The translations under genes and the position numbers were made by a program. The notes beneath the pieces were generated by a model, which had not been told where the DNA came from, did not search any database, and was given only the letters and a program-made list of their open reading frames with translations. This document shows positions 34,800-45,304 of a stretch of DNA of 64,000 nucleotides, one piece after another (within the stretch, counting starts at the first letter, position 1; each line of letters starts with the position of its first letter). Source of the DNA: Eutypa lata (Eukaryota; Ascomycota; Sordariomycetes; Xylariales; Diatrypaceae); NCBI GenBank assembly GCA_022661535.1, contig JAKULF010000003.1, forward strand, positions 6,014,001 to 6,078,000, in the 5' to 3' direction.

Positions 34800-35531
34800 T
34801 GATGCTAACTAATGGCACGCAATAGAATCACTCGATGAATCAGAATTCTAGCGCGCCTCCACATGCGCCTACGCCTGCACCTGTGGGTATGTAACCGAAA
34901 GTCCTACTTTGTACTAGGTAAGTCAAAGAGTATGCGACGGAGCAGTTGAACCTCTAGGTGGGCGACAGTGCGTATGTGTGTGGTTTGTTCTATTTACTCA
35001 GGTATTGATACCTAAGCTGCTGAGACGAATGTTGTAATCGTTAGGTGGATTTGTTTTCTTTCATCTTTATTTACTGGAGCTCAGTTAGCTTAGCTGTTAG
35101 ATAGTACAGATAAGGATTAACGTATGTATCTAACTAGTTACCTGATATGTATGCATAACTATCTTCAGCCGCATTCATCCATTGACGTCTCAAATGTTAT
35201 GCACATGCATGCCTCTTATCTGCATAATATATCTGAATTGATCCACTAAGTATGCTTTATGCATATCAAGCCACACTTTTCATTATGCAAAACAAGTCCA
35301 GTAGGTACCTCCTGGGGAAGGTACATTCCAATTGATATTATTGTAGCATAACTTCAGAGGTTACCTACCTACAGCCTCGTTTGCATCACCACCACCATCA
35401 CAACCTCAGCCTTATTCTACCTCTACACACACACATACACATATAGTAACAATAATCGCACTAGTATTTCATTCAACAAGTTGCACTTCTCTCAAGAACA
35501 ATTAATCGTAACACACAACCACAAGATCGCA
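34800..35531. other. Intergenic between divergent NUP49 and FIP1
   Basis: This 732-bp stretch carries both promoters. It is AT-rich with a pyrimidine- and CA-rich leader before FIP1 (35,385-35,450). TACCTA words occur at 35,361-35,371. Confidence 0.4.
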
Positions 35532-36691
35532 ATGGAGATTGATGACGATGATGATTTCTACGCTCCTGACGAGCCCGAGGTTACAACAACCCAAGACGCC
35601 ACACCTGCAGCCCCAGAACATCAACAACAGGATGAGGATCTCGAAGAAGGGGAGGAGGAGGATGAGGGAGCTGACATGGAAGAAGATGATTCAGTACGAT
35701 ATTGTGACCCTTTGCTTGTTCTGACTAGGACTTGCCACTGACGAACCAACTCTCTCTCCAGGACATAGATATTATCACCGAGCGCAAAGATGGTACCAAC
35801 GCACCTCCACCAACGTAAGCGAGCTCTAAACATCCACTATCAAGCAATTCTAGGTACTTACTATCTTTACATAGACAATCGCGTTATAGCGATATTCGCA
35901 ACATACCTCAGAGGACCACATCAAGCGATGCTACCGTCAAACCCGCTATTAAGAAGGAAGACTCACAAAAGTCCACATCCGGAGCCGATTTACCACCAGT
36001 CTCTACATCCAAAATAGATGTGAATGCCTTACCTGTGTATACACCTGTGGGGAAGCCCATTACCCAGGTGAATATCGACGAAGGTGCGATTCTTTGATGA
36101 CACTCCTCTCTCAATTAGACATTGACTTATTACCTACCATTAGACCTCCCTGAGAACGACAAGCCGTGGCGGAAACCAGGTACAGATATCAGCGACTACT
36201 TCAACTACGGGTTTGACGAGTTTACTTGGGCTATGTATGCTGCCAAGCAAGACAACATGCGGGCCGAGTACAGCCAAGACGCCATCGCTCAGAACAACAA
36301 GAAGATAATGGAGGAAATGCAGATGATGATGATGGGCGGCATGCCCAACATGGCCTCAGGAGGTGGGGGTGGTTCCATGCCTAGTATACCTGGCATGGAT
36401 GGCATGCCCCCTGAGATGCAAGCTATGATGCAGCAAATGATGGCCTCGGGCATGGATCCCAGTCAGATGGACCCTTCGACCATGTCTTCCATGTTCGCCG
36501 GAATGCAGAACGCCGGAGGCAACGCTGGCGGAGGCCAGGGCGGACAGAATCAGAATTTTGGAGGAGCCGGTCAGGCATTCGGTGGTGGCAATAACCAGGG
36601 CCAAGGCTACGGCTTTGACCAGGGGATGGGCCAGGGCGGACGCGGTGGTAACTTCGGTGGTCGAGGTCGTGGTGGTCGTAGGAATTGGTGA
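35532..36691 (+). CDS. FIP1: Pre-mRNA polyadenylation factor Fip1
   Basis: Four exons: 35532-35693, 35762-35814, 35875-36083 and 36144-36691, joining in frame to 323 residues; introns of 60-68 bp, all GT-AG. Fip1 is a nuclear subunit of the cleavage and polyadenylation factor that tethers poly(A) polymerase. The N-terminus is strongly acidic (residues 1-54), as in yeast Fip1. The Fip1 motif lies at about 142-175, straddling the third intron: DLPENDKPWRKPGTDISDYF then NYGFDEFTWAMY. A Met-rich stretch (about 200-255) is followed by a Gly/Gln-rich tail ending in RGG-like repeats (FGGRGRGGRRNW), suggestive of RNA binding. It is divergent from NUP49. Confidence 0.93.
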
Positions 36692-38980
36692 TCGATGCGG
36701 CATCCCGAGAGGTTACAATGCGAAAACACTCACCTGCATATCGCGCCTCACGTGCGCCGCCTTGTTTTCCCCGAGTCTCTTCGCTACGCATTGCACTCTA
36801 GAGGGCGAAGGCTGTGGGGCGTATATCTAGATTCGGTTCAAGCCGAAGGGGGTTGTGCCTCCATCTATGCAGGTATTGTCCAGCAAGGAACATAGCCTAT
36901 CACCGCTACCAATATACGGCGCGGGCTTTATTCTACGGTCGAACACGTTCGACATTATGATAGTCGGCTTTGATCTTATGGATATTTCTTTAGAACCTAC
37001 TACTCGATGGGATAATGACTGGCATATCTTCGATTTCAGGCTGCCGAAGGTAGGCCCTTTTACGGGCAGTTCGTTGAAGTTGTCTCAGGCCGGACGGCAA
37101 TCCCTTCTCGGGATATTGTGTATAGGTAGTCTAAATTAATAAGAGTAATGTGACGCGAGGTCGAGCTTATACCTGAACGCCACGCCACACCACCCAGAAA
37201 AGGATATCGCAAGACTCTTTAGTAATACATCTAACTCGTGACCAGATTAACCCCATTCCCTTGGTAGTAATGGATAGCTTCATTAGTGTCTTAAGCTTGC
37301 GTCTACGTGGCCACTGTTTCGTACATAGCTACAAAAAAAAAATGTTCACATAACATCTCCATCAGATGAGTAAGATCAATAGCCAACATTAGTATCGGGA
37401 TACCGTGTAGAGGGCTCCCGATAGAGTAGGGTAGGGAAGAAGGGATAATGCCGGAACGGATGTGAGGGGCAACCAATCCCGGCACCGCTCTCGGCATACA
37501 CTGCGAGCGGCATGCATGGGAGTTGGGAATGATCCGGTAGCAGGTAGCTAGGTATCAGACGCCGATCCCAGTCTACCAAGCTGTCTCGCCCGGAGCACCC
37601 TCTGACCAATCAACATAAACCTATCAGCACGTTCCGAGTAAGTCAACCCAAACCGGCCGAACGAAACGACATAAAATCCGACACGACACGACGCAACACA
37701 CACACACACACAGAAAGAGAGAGAGAAGGAGGGTGTCATGCGCATGCATGGTCACAGTACCCTCCCAGCCAATGCGCGTGCTCTGCTGAAGCATCAGGGT
37801 AAGGGGAGTCGCTGTTGCTTTACCCTACGCACAGCAAAGCTACCTACCTAGCGTTGTTCTAGACCATTGATTGCGAAGAGGGGATATTGAGAAGGAGGGG
37901 TTGAGGCTCTTACTCTTGCCTATAGACTCTACGCGGCTTGGTCCAATCAGAAGTAGCGAATATACTCATACTCATGTCGTCGTCCGCTGAGCGATTGGTG
38001 CTCGCTGAATCGCATCACGCACGTCACATTCGTAATCATCTACCTACCTGAGATAGTACGAGTAAATATATGTGTGTGTAAATGGAGACTATGGGTTCCG
38101 TTCGCAAAGTCCTACCGTGCTCTATTATACCTACCTGCTCAACTTATGTACATACGTACAGAAAATTAGTTAACGTTGTCTAGACTCTAGACGGACCCGG
38201 AACCCACCACCCCTTGTGTGGATCCGTAGAAATGACCGAAGACGAACGAATCTCTTCACGTGGGGTAAACCATTAGCATACCGTTTATTTCGGTAGCCAA
38301 CTACTGTAGCCAGAGCTTTAACATGCAGAACATACTTTCTCTAGATTCGATCTCGCATCTATATCTGTATCTGTATACAGATTGAAACGGGATTGCCTAT
38401 ACGAGACAAACCGGCGCGAAAGAGAACCACGCCGGATGTAGGCAGTTAGTTACCTATGTATATGTGTATACTTAAATGAGGACTCAAGAATGTGTGCTTG
38501 GGCCGCTTAGTGGCGATGTTATATTGTATTTCCCTTCTATTAGGGGGTGAACAATGGATCCCTACTACTAAGTACTCATATCGCGCCGCAGAATAGATAT
38601 ATTTATTATTGTCTCGCACCTTTTGTTCCTATAAAAGAGTATCCTAGATAGAAGTCATATACACACTCTCATTACACGGTTCCATTTTCATCACTAAAGT
38701 CGTTTTCGTTGCCCGGGTCGGGGTCTACTTCATTCCATGGTTGCGGGGCCCTTTTCCACCAAATTCCATTCTGCGGGTCTCCCCAGATCGTTGACGACAG
38801 CGACGGCATAGTTACGAACAATAAATTCTGCAATTCGGAGATTTGACATCTTTTATTTCCCTATTCTTCTACTATAATTATACCTATTACCTTCAAAAAG
38901 AGAGGAGTCTCCAAAATTGGTCTTCGGTTGCTCAACGGGAGCTAACCACCCAAGCAACGCTCAGGTCTCACATCAACATT
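36692..38980. other. Intergenic, no gene seen
   Basis: About 2.3 kb. Frames at 36,855-37,139 and others lack domains. A (CA)n/(GA)n microsatellite lies at 37,696-37,730, and TACCTACCTA words at 37,841-37,850 and 38,040-38,049. Confidence 0.4.
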
Positions 38981-39424
38981 ATGTTGCATTCCCAGATGCC
39001 TGTCATGGCTGCTCCGACTATGGACTCGAATCGACTACTTCACAATTCCGACATCGTATCTACGCTAGCGCCTACGTTACGAGTTGCTCTTCAGTGTCAA
39101 CAATTACTCAGCACGGCTTCGCTATTCGTTGTTCTCAGGGCCTCCTTGATAACATCGCATATCTTATATGCCAGCCAAAGTTTCGCCGTCTGGTCTGTCG
39201 TCACGTCGAGGTTTATCCTGCTGAGCATCGCGGCCTTGTCGGGCAAGGCGTGGTTGGCCGTATGGAACTCGCCTACCACAAAGCGAATCAGGAAGAAGGT
39301 CGTCTTCGAATTCTTTACCTTAATACTCGGCTGCGGCAACAATTTCTGTCTCCTTGTCTTCTGGCCTGGTTGGTGGGTCTTAGGGTTTATTGGATTGATG
39401 ATATGGATCTGCGCTGGTCGATAA
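38981..39424 (+). CDS. Small membrane protein, unknown function
   Basis: An ATG at 38981 begins 147 residues; the same frame is open upstream to 38,843, but that part is AT-rich and looks like leader. Three or more hydrophobic stretches are visible: around 40-65 (ALQCQQLLSTASLFVVLR), 70-100 (FAVWSVVTSRFILLSIAALS) and 118-145 (FFTLILGCGNNFCLLVFWP then VLGFIGLMIWIC), with a basic KRIRKK loop between. That pattern fits an integral membrane protein with its basic loop facing the cytosol. The gene converges on FAM50, 168 bp away. I do not recognise the family. A 211-codon frame on the same strand (38,917-39,552) overlaps it and is less protein-like. Confidence 0.5.
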   Translation: MLHSQMPVMAAPTMDSNRLLHNSDIVSTLAPTLRVALQCQQLLSTASLFVVLRASLITSHILYASQSFAVWSVVTSRFILLSIAALSGKAWLAVWNSPTTKRIRKKVVFEFFTLILGCGNNFCLLVFWPGWWVLGFIGLMIWICAGR

Positions 39425-39592
39425 TATACCGAAATCCCCAGTATGTAACGACACCCACCATATCGGAGACGAACAGATTCCTAACGCTCGGGAAGGTAGC
39501 TCGACTCGCTGGCCCGGTAGCTAGCAGCGTTCGACTTAACGGACAAGACTAGGTGAACCGGGAGGTTCCCCCCTCAGGTATAAAGATTACCT

Positions 39593-40846
39593 TCAAGAGT
39601 AGAAGAAAGTATTCCCACCAAGATCCCGCCGGGTTTCCTTTTGGTAATCCATCTCCGGATCAAAATCCCTCCACATGCTAGCGGGGTAGATGTGTTTGTT
39701 CCGCTCATACCATCGTCGATCAACAACCTTAGTATAGGATGGATCATCCGTGGCACCCTCGAGAGTATTCATGTCTGGTTGACCTTGCGAAATAGGAGGC
39801 GCACCCGTGCCATCCGCGGTAGTCGCTTTTGATGCTTCAGCGCTGTAGCCAAACAGGGGTTTGCCGCTAGGGCCTGTTGACTTATTCATGATGAAGAAGA
39901 GGAAGTCGTAATGCTATCATCTACTATGTTAGCAAATGCAAGCACAGAATGGTTCAAGGGGCTTGATGGCGCAGTTGGTCGAATAAATAAATAGATATAA
40001 ATAAATTAATAAATAATGAAAGCAATTACACGGATAAATCATAGACACACTTACATGCGGTATTATGACGTTCCCCCGGACCAGGAGGAGGTCGTCTACG
40101 CCGATTCGTGCCCATTCCTTCTGAGCTCTTGCCTTATCGCCGACGGCAAGATCTGCACCGAGCTTCCTACTCTTGTCGAGAAAGACCCAAACAAAGTCCC
40201 CCTTCTTGACGCGCACCGATCCTCCAGGTATATTAGTCCCATCGTAGAAGACGAATGGGATGGCGATCTCGGTGACCTTGAGGGCTTCCTGGCGAGCTAG
40301 GAATTCGCGGCGCAGGATCTCGCGTTCGGCTGCTTCGCGTCGCAACGCCGACTTGGTCAGGGAGCGCGGTACGACGGAAATGGTTGAATTGGCCTTGAAC
40401 TTGGCTACCTTCTCCCTTTTCTGTCCATCACCGACGGCATCGGAGTCAGCATCGCCATCCTCGTCATCTCCGCCGAATGACAACTTTGCCCCTCCGATTT
40501 TCTTGGCAGCGGTGCCGGCGGCGGTCGACTTCTTCTTCTTCTTAGGAGGCGGTATGGAAGTGTCGCGGGCGCTATTGTTATTATTGCTGGTATTGTCGGG
40601 TGTAGACGTTAATGAGCGGTCGGGTGTGGCATTGGCTGCTGGGGTTCCGGCCGCTGAGGCAGATGCCGATGCGGTGGCGGGGACAGAAACGGCGGCTTCG
40701 CGGGCTTCTCGCTCATGCTGCTCTAAGACCTCGGCACGTCGCTTGCGAAAGTCAGAGAGGGCAACAAGTCCGACTGTATTACTAGACAATCGCTCCTGGG
40801 CAGTCTTGTTTTGCGAGGTGAAACGTGATCCGGAGGGAGCAGACAT
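39593..40846 (-). CDS. FAM50/XAP5 family protein
   Basis: Two exons, 40846-40055 and 39913-39593, join in frame to 370 residues; the 141-bp intron has a GTAAGT donor. It splits the conserved block IIPHHYDF exactly after the first His. FAM50/XAP5 proteins (XCT in plants) are nuclear and are associated with spliceosomes and small-RNA or clock phenotypes. Visible features: an N-terminal helical segment (RFTSQNKTAQERLSSNTVGL), Ala/Ser/Lys-rich low complexity (~55-140) with a KKKKKS nuclear-localisation-like run, then the XAP5 domain (FVFYDGTNIPGGSVRVKKGD; FLDKSRKLGADL; RRWYERNKHIYPASMWRDFD). The ATG at 40846 was chosen over upstream frame extension because the upstream part is AT-rich leader. Confidence 0.93.
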
Positions 40847-41394
40847 GACAACCAGCTTCAAACACGCGCTGTGTAGTGCTGTGTTGATTTGGTATTTGTA
40901 CGTGGTGTTAGGAAGGAAAAGAAGAGGATAAATAAGCATACATGTAGCTCTAGGCTCATATGCGGTCACAGATGTCTGGGTCAAGGTAGTTACTTGTTAC
41001 TTACATGTAGGTACAATGATTAATATGGGGTTCATCGATTATCTTATCGATACCATGTGCATATCCTATTTTAAGAATATATTCAGTATATGCATGTAGT
41101 TAAATGTATAACCACAACTGGTTAACCTCACCAAAGGACCAAGAGATCCCTGCTCTATTCTTCAATCGACAAGCTTCAAAACAACGTTCCCGAATACTCC
41201 CAGGATAACCTTCACTCACTAATATGAGGGTTGTTCGCTACCTGCCTTACATTCCCTAGGGTTCTCTGTGGCCAGTTCACCAAGGAAGAAAAATATTGAT
41301 GAGACATACATAACTAAGGCAAGGCGAGACAGGACGAAGCAGGACGAGGCAAGACGCGACAACGAGGGACGGACAAACAAATAGATCGCCCACA
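40847..41394. other. Intergenic between divergent FAM50 and FAR1-like genes
   Basis: Short promoter region, AT-rich at 40,960-41,110. A GCAAGGCGAGACAGGACGAAG-like degenerate repeat lies at 41,321-41,360, in the leader of the rightward gene. Confidence 0.35.
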
Positions 41395-42306
41395 ATGGCT
41401 CTTCTCCTACCACCTCCAGATCGCAACTATCCCTCGTTCGAAGCCCTATACCACGATATCCAAGCCCATGCCAAAGTTCAAGGCTACTGTGTCAACGCAC
41501 AGGCTAAGCACAAGAATATTCGATATGAGGTGAAATGCGACAGAGCCGGCAAATATATATCGAGAGCCAACCCCGGCCCCAATACGAAGAACAAGACATC
41601 CAAGAAAACGAACTGTCCTATGCGCGCCTCTGCCGTCTACGATATCCACGAGGACTGTTGGAAGTTCAAGGTCATCGATCCTCGCCACAACCACCTGCCT
41701 TCTGATTCACCCGCTGAACACGCCAGACATCGTCAAGATGAGCGCGAGGAGCAGAGGGGCATCATCGAAGAGGGCCTCCAGAGGGGAGATAGTGGCCCTG
41801 TCATCTACCAGGCTATTCTCGACCAGTTTCCCGATACTATAACCTCCCTCCGAGATATCGATAACGTCATACAAGCCATCAAAAAGGCGAGACGTGAGGA
41901 CCCCGAGTCTCTTGGCCCCCGTAGGAGGAAGCTAATAGGTCCCGTCATCCCTGACTTGGGGAAGAAGGTACCTAAGAAGCCCTGGTTGCCGGAATTGAGA
42001 AGAATGAAGGATGCTATAAGAGAACGCGACAAACGCCTCGATGTCTTGGAACGGGAGAAGGAGGAGTTCCAGTTGAGAATCACTCGGTTGGAACAGGTCT
42101 TGTACAGGCGACAACCTCCACCTACGGGCCTACCCCCACCACCTTTACCACCTCCACCTCCACCTGCAGTGCACCAGGTTCCCGCGCCTGTTACTTACCA
42201 AATGCCGCCAGAAAGCCAGCTTACTATGCAAAATCCGCGCAGGGCTTCTGCATCCACGCCCAATATGAATTTCAAGGTCATCACACCCACCACTTGGAAA
42301 ACATGA
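41395..42306 (+). CDS. FAR1-type zinc-binding protein, probably transposase-derived
   Basis: Intronless, 303 residues. Residues 12-100 resemble the FAR1/MULE-transposase DNA-binding domain (WRKY-GCM1 zinc fold): Tyr-rich start, RYEVKCDR with Cys48, TNCPMRA with Cys74, a WKFKVIDPRHNH segment with His98 and His100 completing the C-C-H-x-H set. No transposase catalytic domain follows. Instead there is a helical region (residues ~110-190), a charged coiled coil (~205-238: RMKDAIRERDKRLDVLEREK) and a proline tract (~242-262). This architecture suggests a host gene built from a Mutator-like transposase N-terminus and used as a DNA-binding regulator. That is inference; no flanking inverted repeats were noticed. 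Confidence 0.78.
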   Translation: MALLLPPPDRNYPSFEALYHDIQAHAKVQGYCVNAQAKHKNIRYEVKCDRAGKYISRANPGPNTKNKTSKKTNCPMRASAVYDIHEDCWKFKVIDPRHNHLPSDSPAEHARHRQDEREEQRGIIEEGLQRGDSGPVIYQAILDQFPDTITSLRDIDNVIQAIKKARREDPESLGPRRRKLIGPVIPDLGKKVPKKPWLPELRRMKDAIRERDKRLDVLEREKEEFQLRITRLEQVLYRRQPPPTGLPPPPLPPPPPPAVHQVPAPVTYQMPPESQLTMQNPRRASASTPNMNFKVITPTTWKT

Positions 42307-44102
42307 CCTTCCATGTGGACGCAGCCTTTTACTATACAAAGGGGCTTTCACCTATGTTATTACATGAAGCCCATTCGAAAAATCTAGCCACTTCTTTTGG
42401 TCGAGACTCTGTATATCTAGCTACGGGGCTATGGCTTCAGTAGCAGCGATGGTAGACCTAGCAAATGATACTCCACACGCTAAACAGGACGCAGCTGATC
42501 TGAGATTCGATCGTTAATTTTTGTTTGTTGTTGATATTCTTAAAACGAAGCAGATGTTACTACGGGAAACTTATGAAACCGAATAAAGCTATTATCTATA
42601 GCCCTACGAATAAGATGGGCTGCAAAGGATAGGTACCTATGGTTGTGGCTGTACTTTATCAATGCAGGGTCAGCTAAATGAGCGGCGAGTATTATAATTA
42701 CGTTCCATGTGTCTGCCCTTGGTGGCACAATCCCACGGGATCCAGGGAGTTAAGGGCCAGCCGGATGTTGTATTGACTACATGATATTTAGCAATATATT
42801 TATTTGACATTGCTATGAATTACTTAAGTTTCTCGTATGGGACTTCGAGTCGAAATGTATGATGGATATATGTACTTGTATATACACCTCACTGTCTACT
42901 CAAAGATCACATTGGTAGTTGCTAGTGCTACGCAATCTACACGCGTAATCAGAGACAAAGCCGCTGATTCTGCGTCTCGTATCAATCATATGGTAAGTAT
43001 GTTTTCTGATTAATACCAATGATGAGATCTACAACACCCAGTAAAATATAAGGACTCAAAACCAGCTGTTAGGAAATAACCAGCATATTTTGATAAATAT
43101 TAAAAGTAGCTCTCGGGAGACTTGAAGCCGTACCATCCAGGGTGTCTTAGGCTTCAAATCAACATATTTGATCTAGATCTTAACCGCGTACACCATACCA
43201 GAGTAACTAAGTGAAGGACAGTTGAAGATTTACTTCATATATATAGTTTTGATATTAGTAGTGTATATATCAGGATTCCGAGCTATCATAAGAAAAATAA
43301 GTGGTAGCTTATAATAACCCCCAACAGTTCGTATTAGTTAACAAAAACGCAGCATGCTACGTGTGGTACCTGATATTAACCATTATACATGTATTTATAG
43401 GATGGTGACATCAAAGTCCCAATTGTACGACTATAATATATCTGTAGTAAATATGGCCTGTTAGGTTCTGGTTGAGCAGTGAACAACTACCGGCAAGGTC
43501 CTCGCTATTTCCATCCATCCTTCTTCGTTCTCCTTGTCTCCCCCTCCCCCTTTTTCGTCTTCCTCTCCAGAAAGTTATTAATACCATCTTGGAAGCTTTG
43601 TTCTACATCTGCTAGAGACCAACGAGGTCAAGCGAGGGGCTGTGTGGATATGATCAACTCATTACGATCTATAGTAGTACCCACCGTTTATTATACGTAA
43701 TTATAGCCATCCGGGTCCTCCACGTCCCTGTCGTGGTCATCAATACCCTCTCCTATGTCTTGCAGTCTCTCATTTTATTAACTCTCATAGTATCCGTGGC
43801 CCGATAATTCCTGTTTTATCAAAAAAAATTTGCCCACATCTATCTGCACAGTCATAAACTCACAACGGGTTTAATCAGCATGTGCCTATGTTTGGACCTT
43901 ATATCGTGGCAATTAGCTATATATTAACTAAGCCAGTGAATTGCTATCTCTATGAGGAATATAGCACTCGCTTTATGTATACCACGCAACCATGACGACT
44001 TTTAATTTCCGCCCTACTCACTTCACCCGCTTGGCCTTGGTCCTAAGTATGTGAGGTGAACGAAGCATTTTTGCGCTCGCTAAATAGAAGCGTAGCTGCT
44101 TT
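42307..44102. other. Intergenic, no gene seen
   Basis: About 1.8 kb of AT-rich non-coding DNA. Small frames (43,479-43,700) have no domain. Confidence 0.45.
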
Positions 44103-45200
44103 CTACTTAGTAGACGTTGAGTTGAAGCGGGTAAGCGAGAAATCAGCCAGCAAAGGATCACTTTCGCCAGTCAAGACTAGCTTGCTCACGAGCTCACCAA
44201 CACCCGCCGCCAGAGATACACCAGAATGCATGACAGCAAGCGTCAGCCCTTCCAAACCAGTCTTGCCGAGAATCGGGTATCCATCCTGGGGCGTGGGCCT
44301 ATGTCCAATCGTGTAGTAGTCCAACTCAATCTCATCACTGTCCTTCAGCGCATCCTTCAACCTCACCAGGAGGTCCTCCGCCGTCTTCTGTGGATCATCG
44401 CCGGGGTCGCCGCCCGCGAAATCCGTACCAGCGAGAATGCGACCGTCGAGCGTCTGGCGTATGTGCAATTCCGTCTCGTAGACCACCCCGTTTAAGAACG
44501 TCTTCGACGTCGGCTTCGTGTGTATGAGCAGGCCTGCTTTCTCCGTCACGGGCAGCGTGATGTTTTCCGTCGCGAGGAGCGCGACGCTGCCGACGCCGCC
44601 GGCCAGCACAACGTGGTCGGCCCGCAACACCCCGCGCTCGGTGACGATGCCGCCCACACTGCCGTCTTTCTCCTTGACGAAGCCCGTCACCGTGTCGGAG
44701 AGCACCTTCGCACCCCGGGCCTTGGCTTCCTCTATGAAGAACAGCGCCGAGTCGGACGCCTCGGTGGAGCCCTCCTCATCGACGTAAACACCCCATTCCG
44801 GGAGGTGGCTGTCCGCAATCGACGGCTCCAGCTCCTTGATCTCCGTCTGCTCCACGCGGACAATGTCGTAGCCCCACGAGGCATGCTCTTCGATGTACGC
44901 TTCGAGCTCCTCGGGCGTCTGGTCCCAGCACAGCGATCCTCCCCAGTGGACCGGGAGACCAGAAAGCGGACCGTCAGTCAGTTCCCTCCAGTGGTTCATG
45001 GAGTAGTGGCGCAGGTCGTAGTAGAACTTCGGGTTGCCGGCAGCGGCATTGATCCAGGCGAAGGAGTTGGGAGTTGCCACGCCACCCAGGTCCGAGGCGA
45101 CGATCGTCACTTGGGCTTCCTGCGAGAGGTGCCAGGCAATCGAGGAGCCGACAATGCCGCCGCCGATGACGACGACATTTGGGGGGGCTAGGGCACTCAT
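44103..45200 (-). CDS. FAD-dependent oxidoreductase (DAO/amine oxidase-like)
   Basis: Intronless, 365 residues from the ATG at 45200. An upstream in-frame ATG at 45272 would add 24 residues without family character, and a TATA box at 45298-45304 supports the downstream start. The N-terminus has the FAD-binding Rossmann motif VVVIGGGIVGSSIA (9-22). Further D-amino-acid-oxidase (DAO) family features are a LVxxG-like VVLAGGVGS segment (~195-203), a C-terminal TLAVMHSGVSLAAGVGELVS block that covers the flavin, and the GHRPTPQDGYPILG segment before it. DAO proteins oxidise amines or amino acids (sarcosine, D-amino acids, glycine-type substrates) to imines, giving hydrogen peroxide or passing electrons on. 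The substrate is not deducible. No C-terminal SKL-type peroxisome signal; the last residues are STSTK. Confidence 0.9.
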   Translation of the reverse strand: MSALAPPNVVVIGGGIVGSSIAWHLSQEAQVTIVASDLGGVATPNSFAWINAAAGNPKFYYDLRHYSMNHWRELTDGPLSGLPVHWGGSLCWDQTPEELEAYIEEHASWGYDIVRVEQTEIKELEPSIADSHLPEWGVYVDEEGSTEASDSALFFIEEAKARGAKVLSDTVTGFVKEKDGSVGGIVTERGVLRADHVVLAGGVGSVALLATENITLPVTEKAGLLIHTKPTSKTFLNGVVYETELHIRQTLDGRILAGTDFAGGDPGDDPQKTAEDLLVRLKDALKDSDEIELDYYTIGHRPTPQDGYPILGKTGLEGLTLAVMHSGVSLAAGVGELVSKLVLTGESDPLLADFSLTRFNSTSTK

Positions 45201-45297
45201 GATTTTGACCGGGGGGTGGGGGGGATCAAGATAAGGTGCGGGGTGGAGCGTGTTGTGCGTCGTAGTAGCCATCAGGACGGTAAGGAAACGACCATCC

Positions 45298-45304
45298 TTA
45301 TATA
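45298..45304 (-). promoter_or_regulatory. TATA box upstream of the FAD oxidoreductase
   Basis: TATATAA on the minus strand lies 98 bases before the ATG at 45200. A transcript starting ~30 bases downstream would begin near the alternative ATG at 45272, which favours 45200 as the start codon. Confidence 0.5.

Noticed and set aside
38917..39552. 211-codon frame overlapping the small membrane-protein gene
   Set aside because: Translation lacks hydrophobic or domain pattern; the other frame gives a coherent membrane protein. Not fully excluded.
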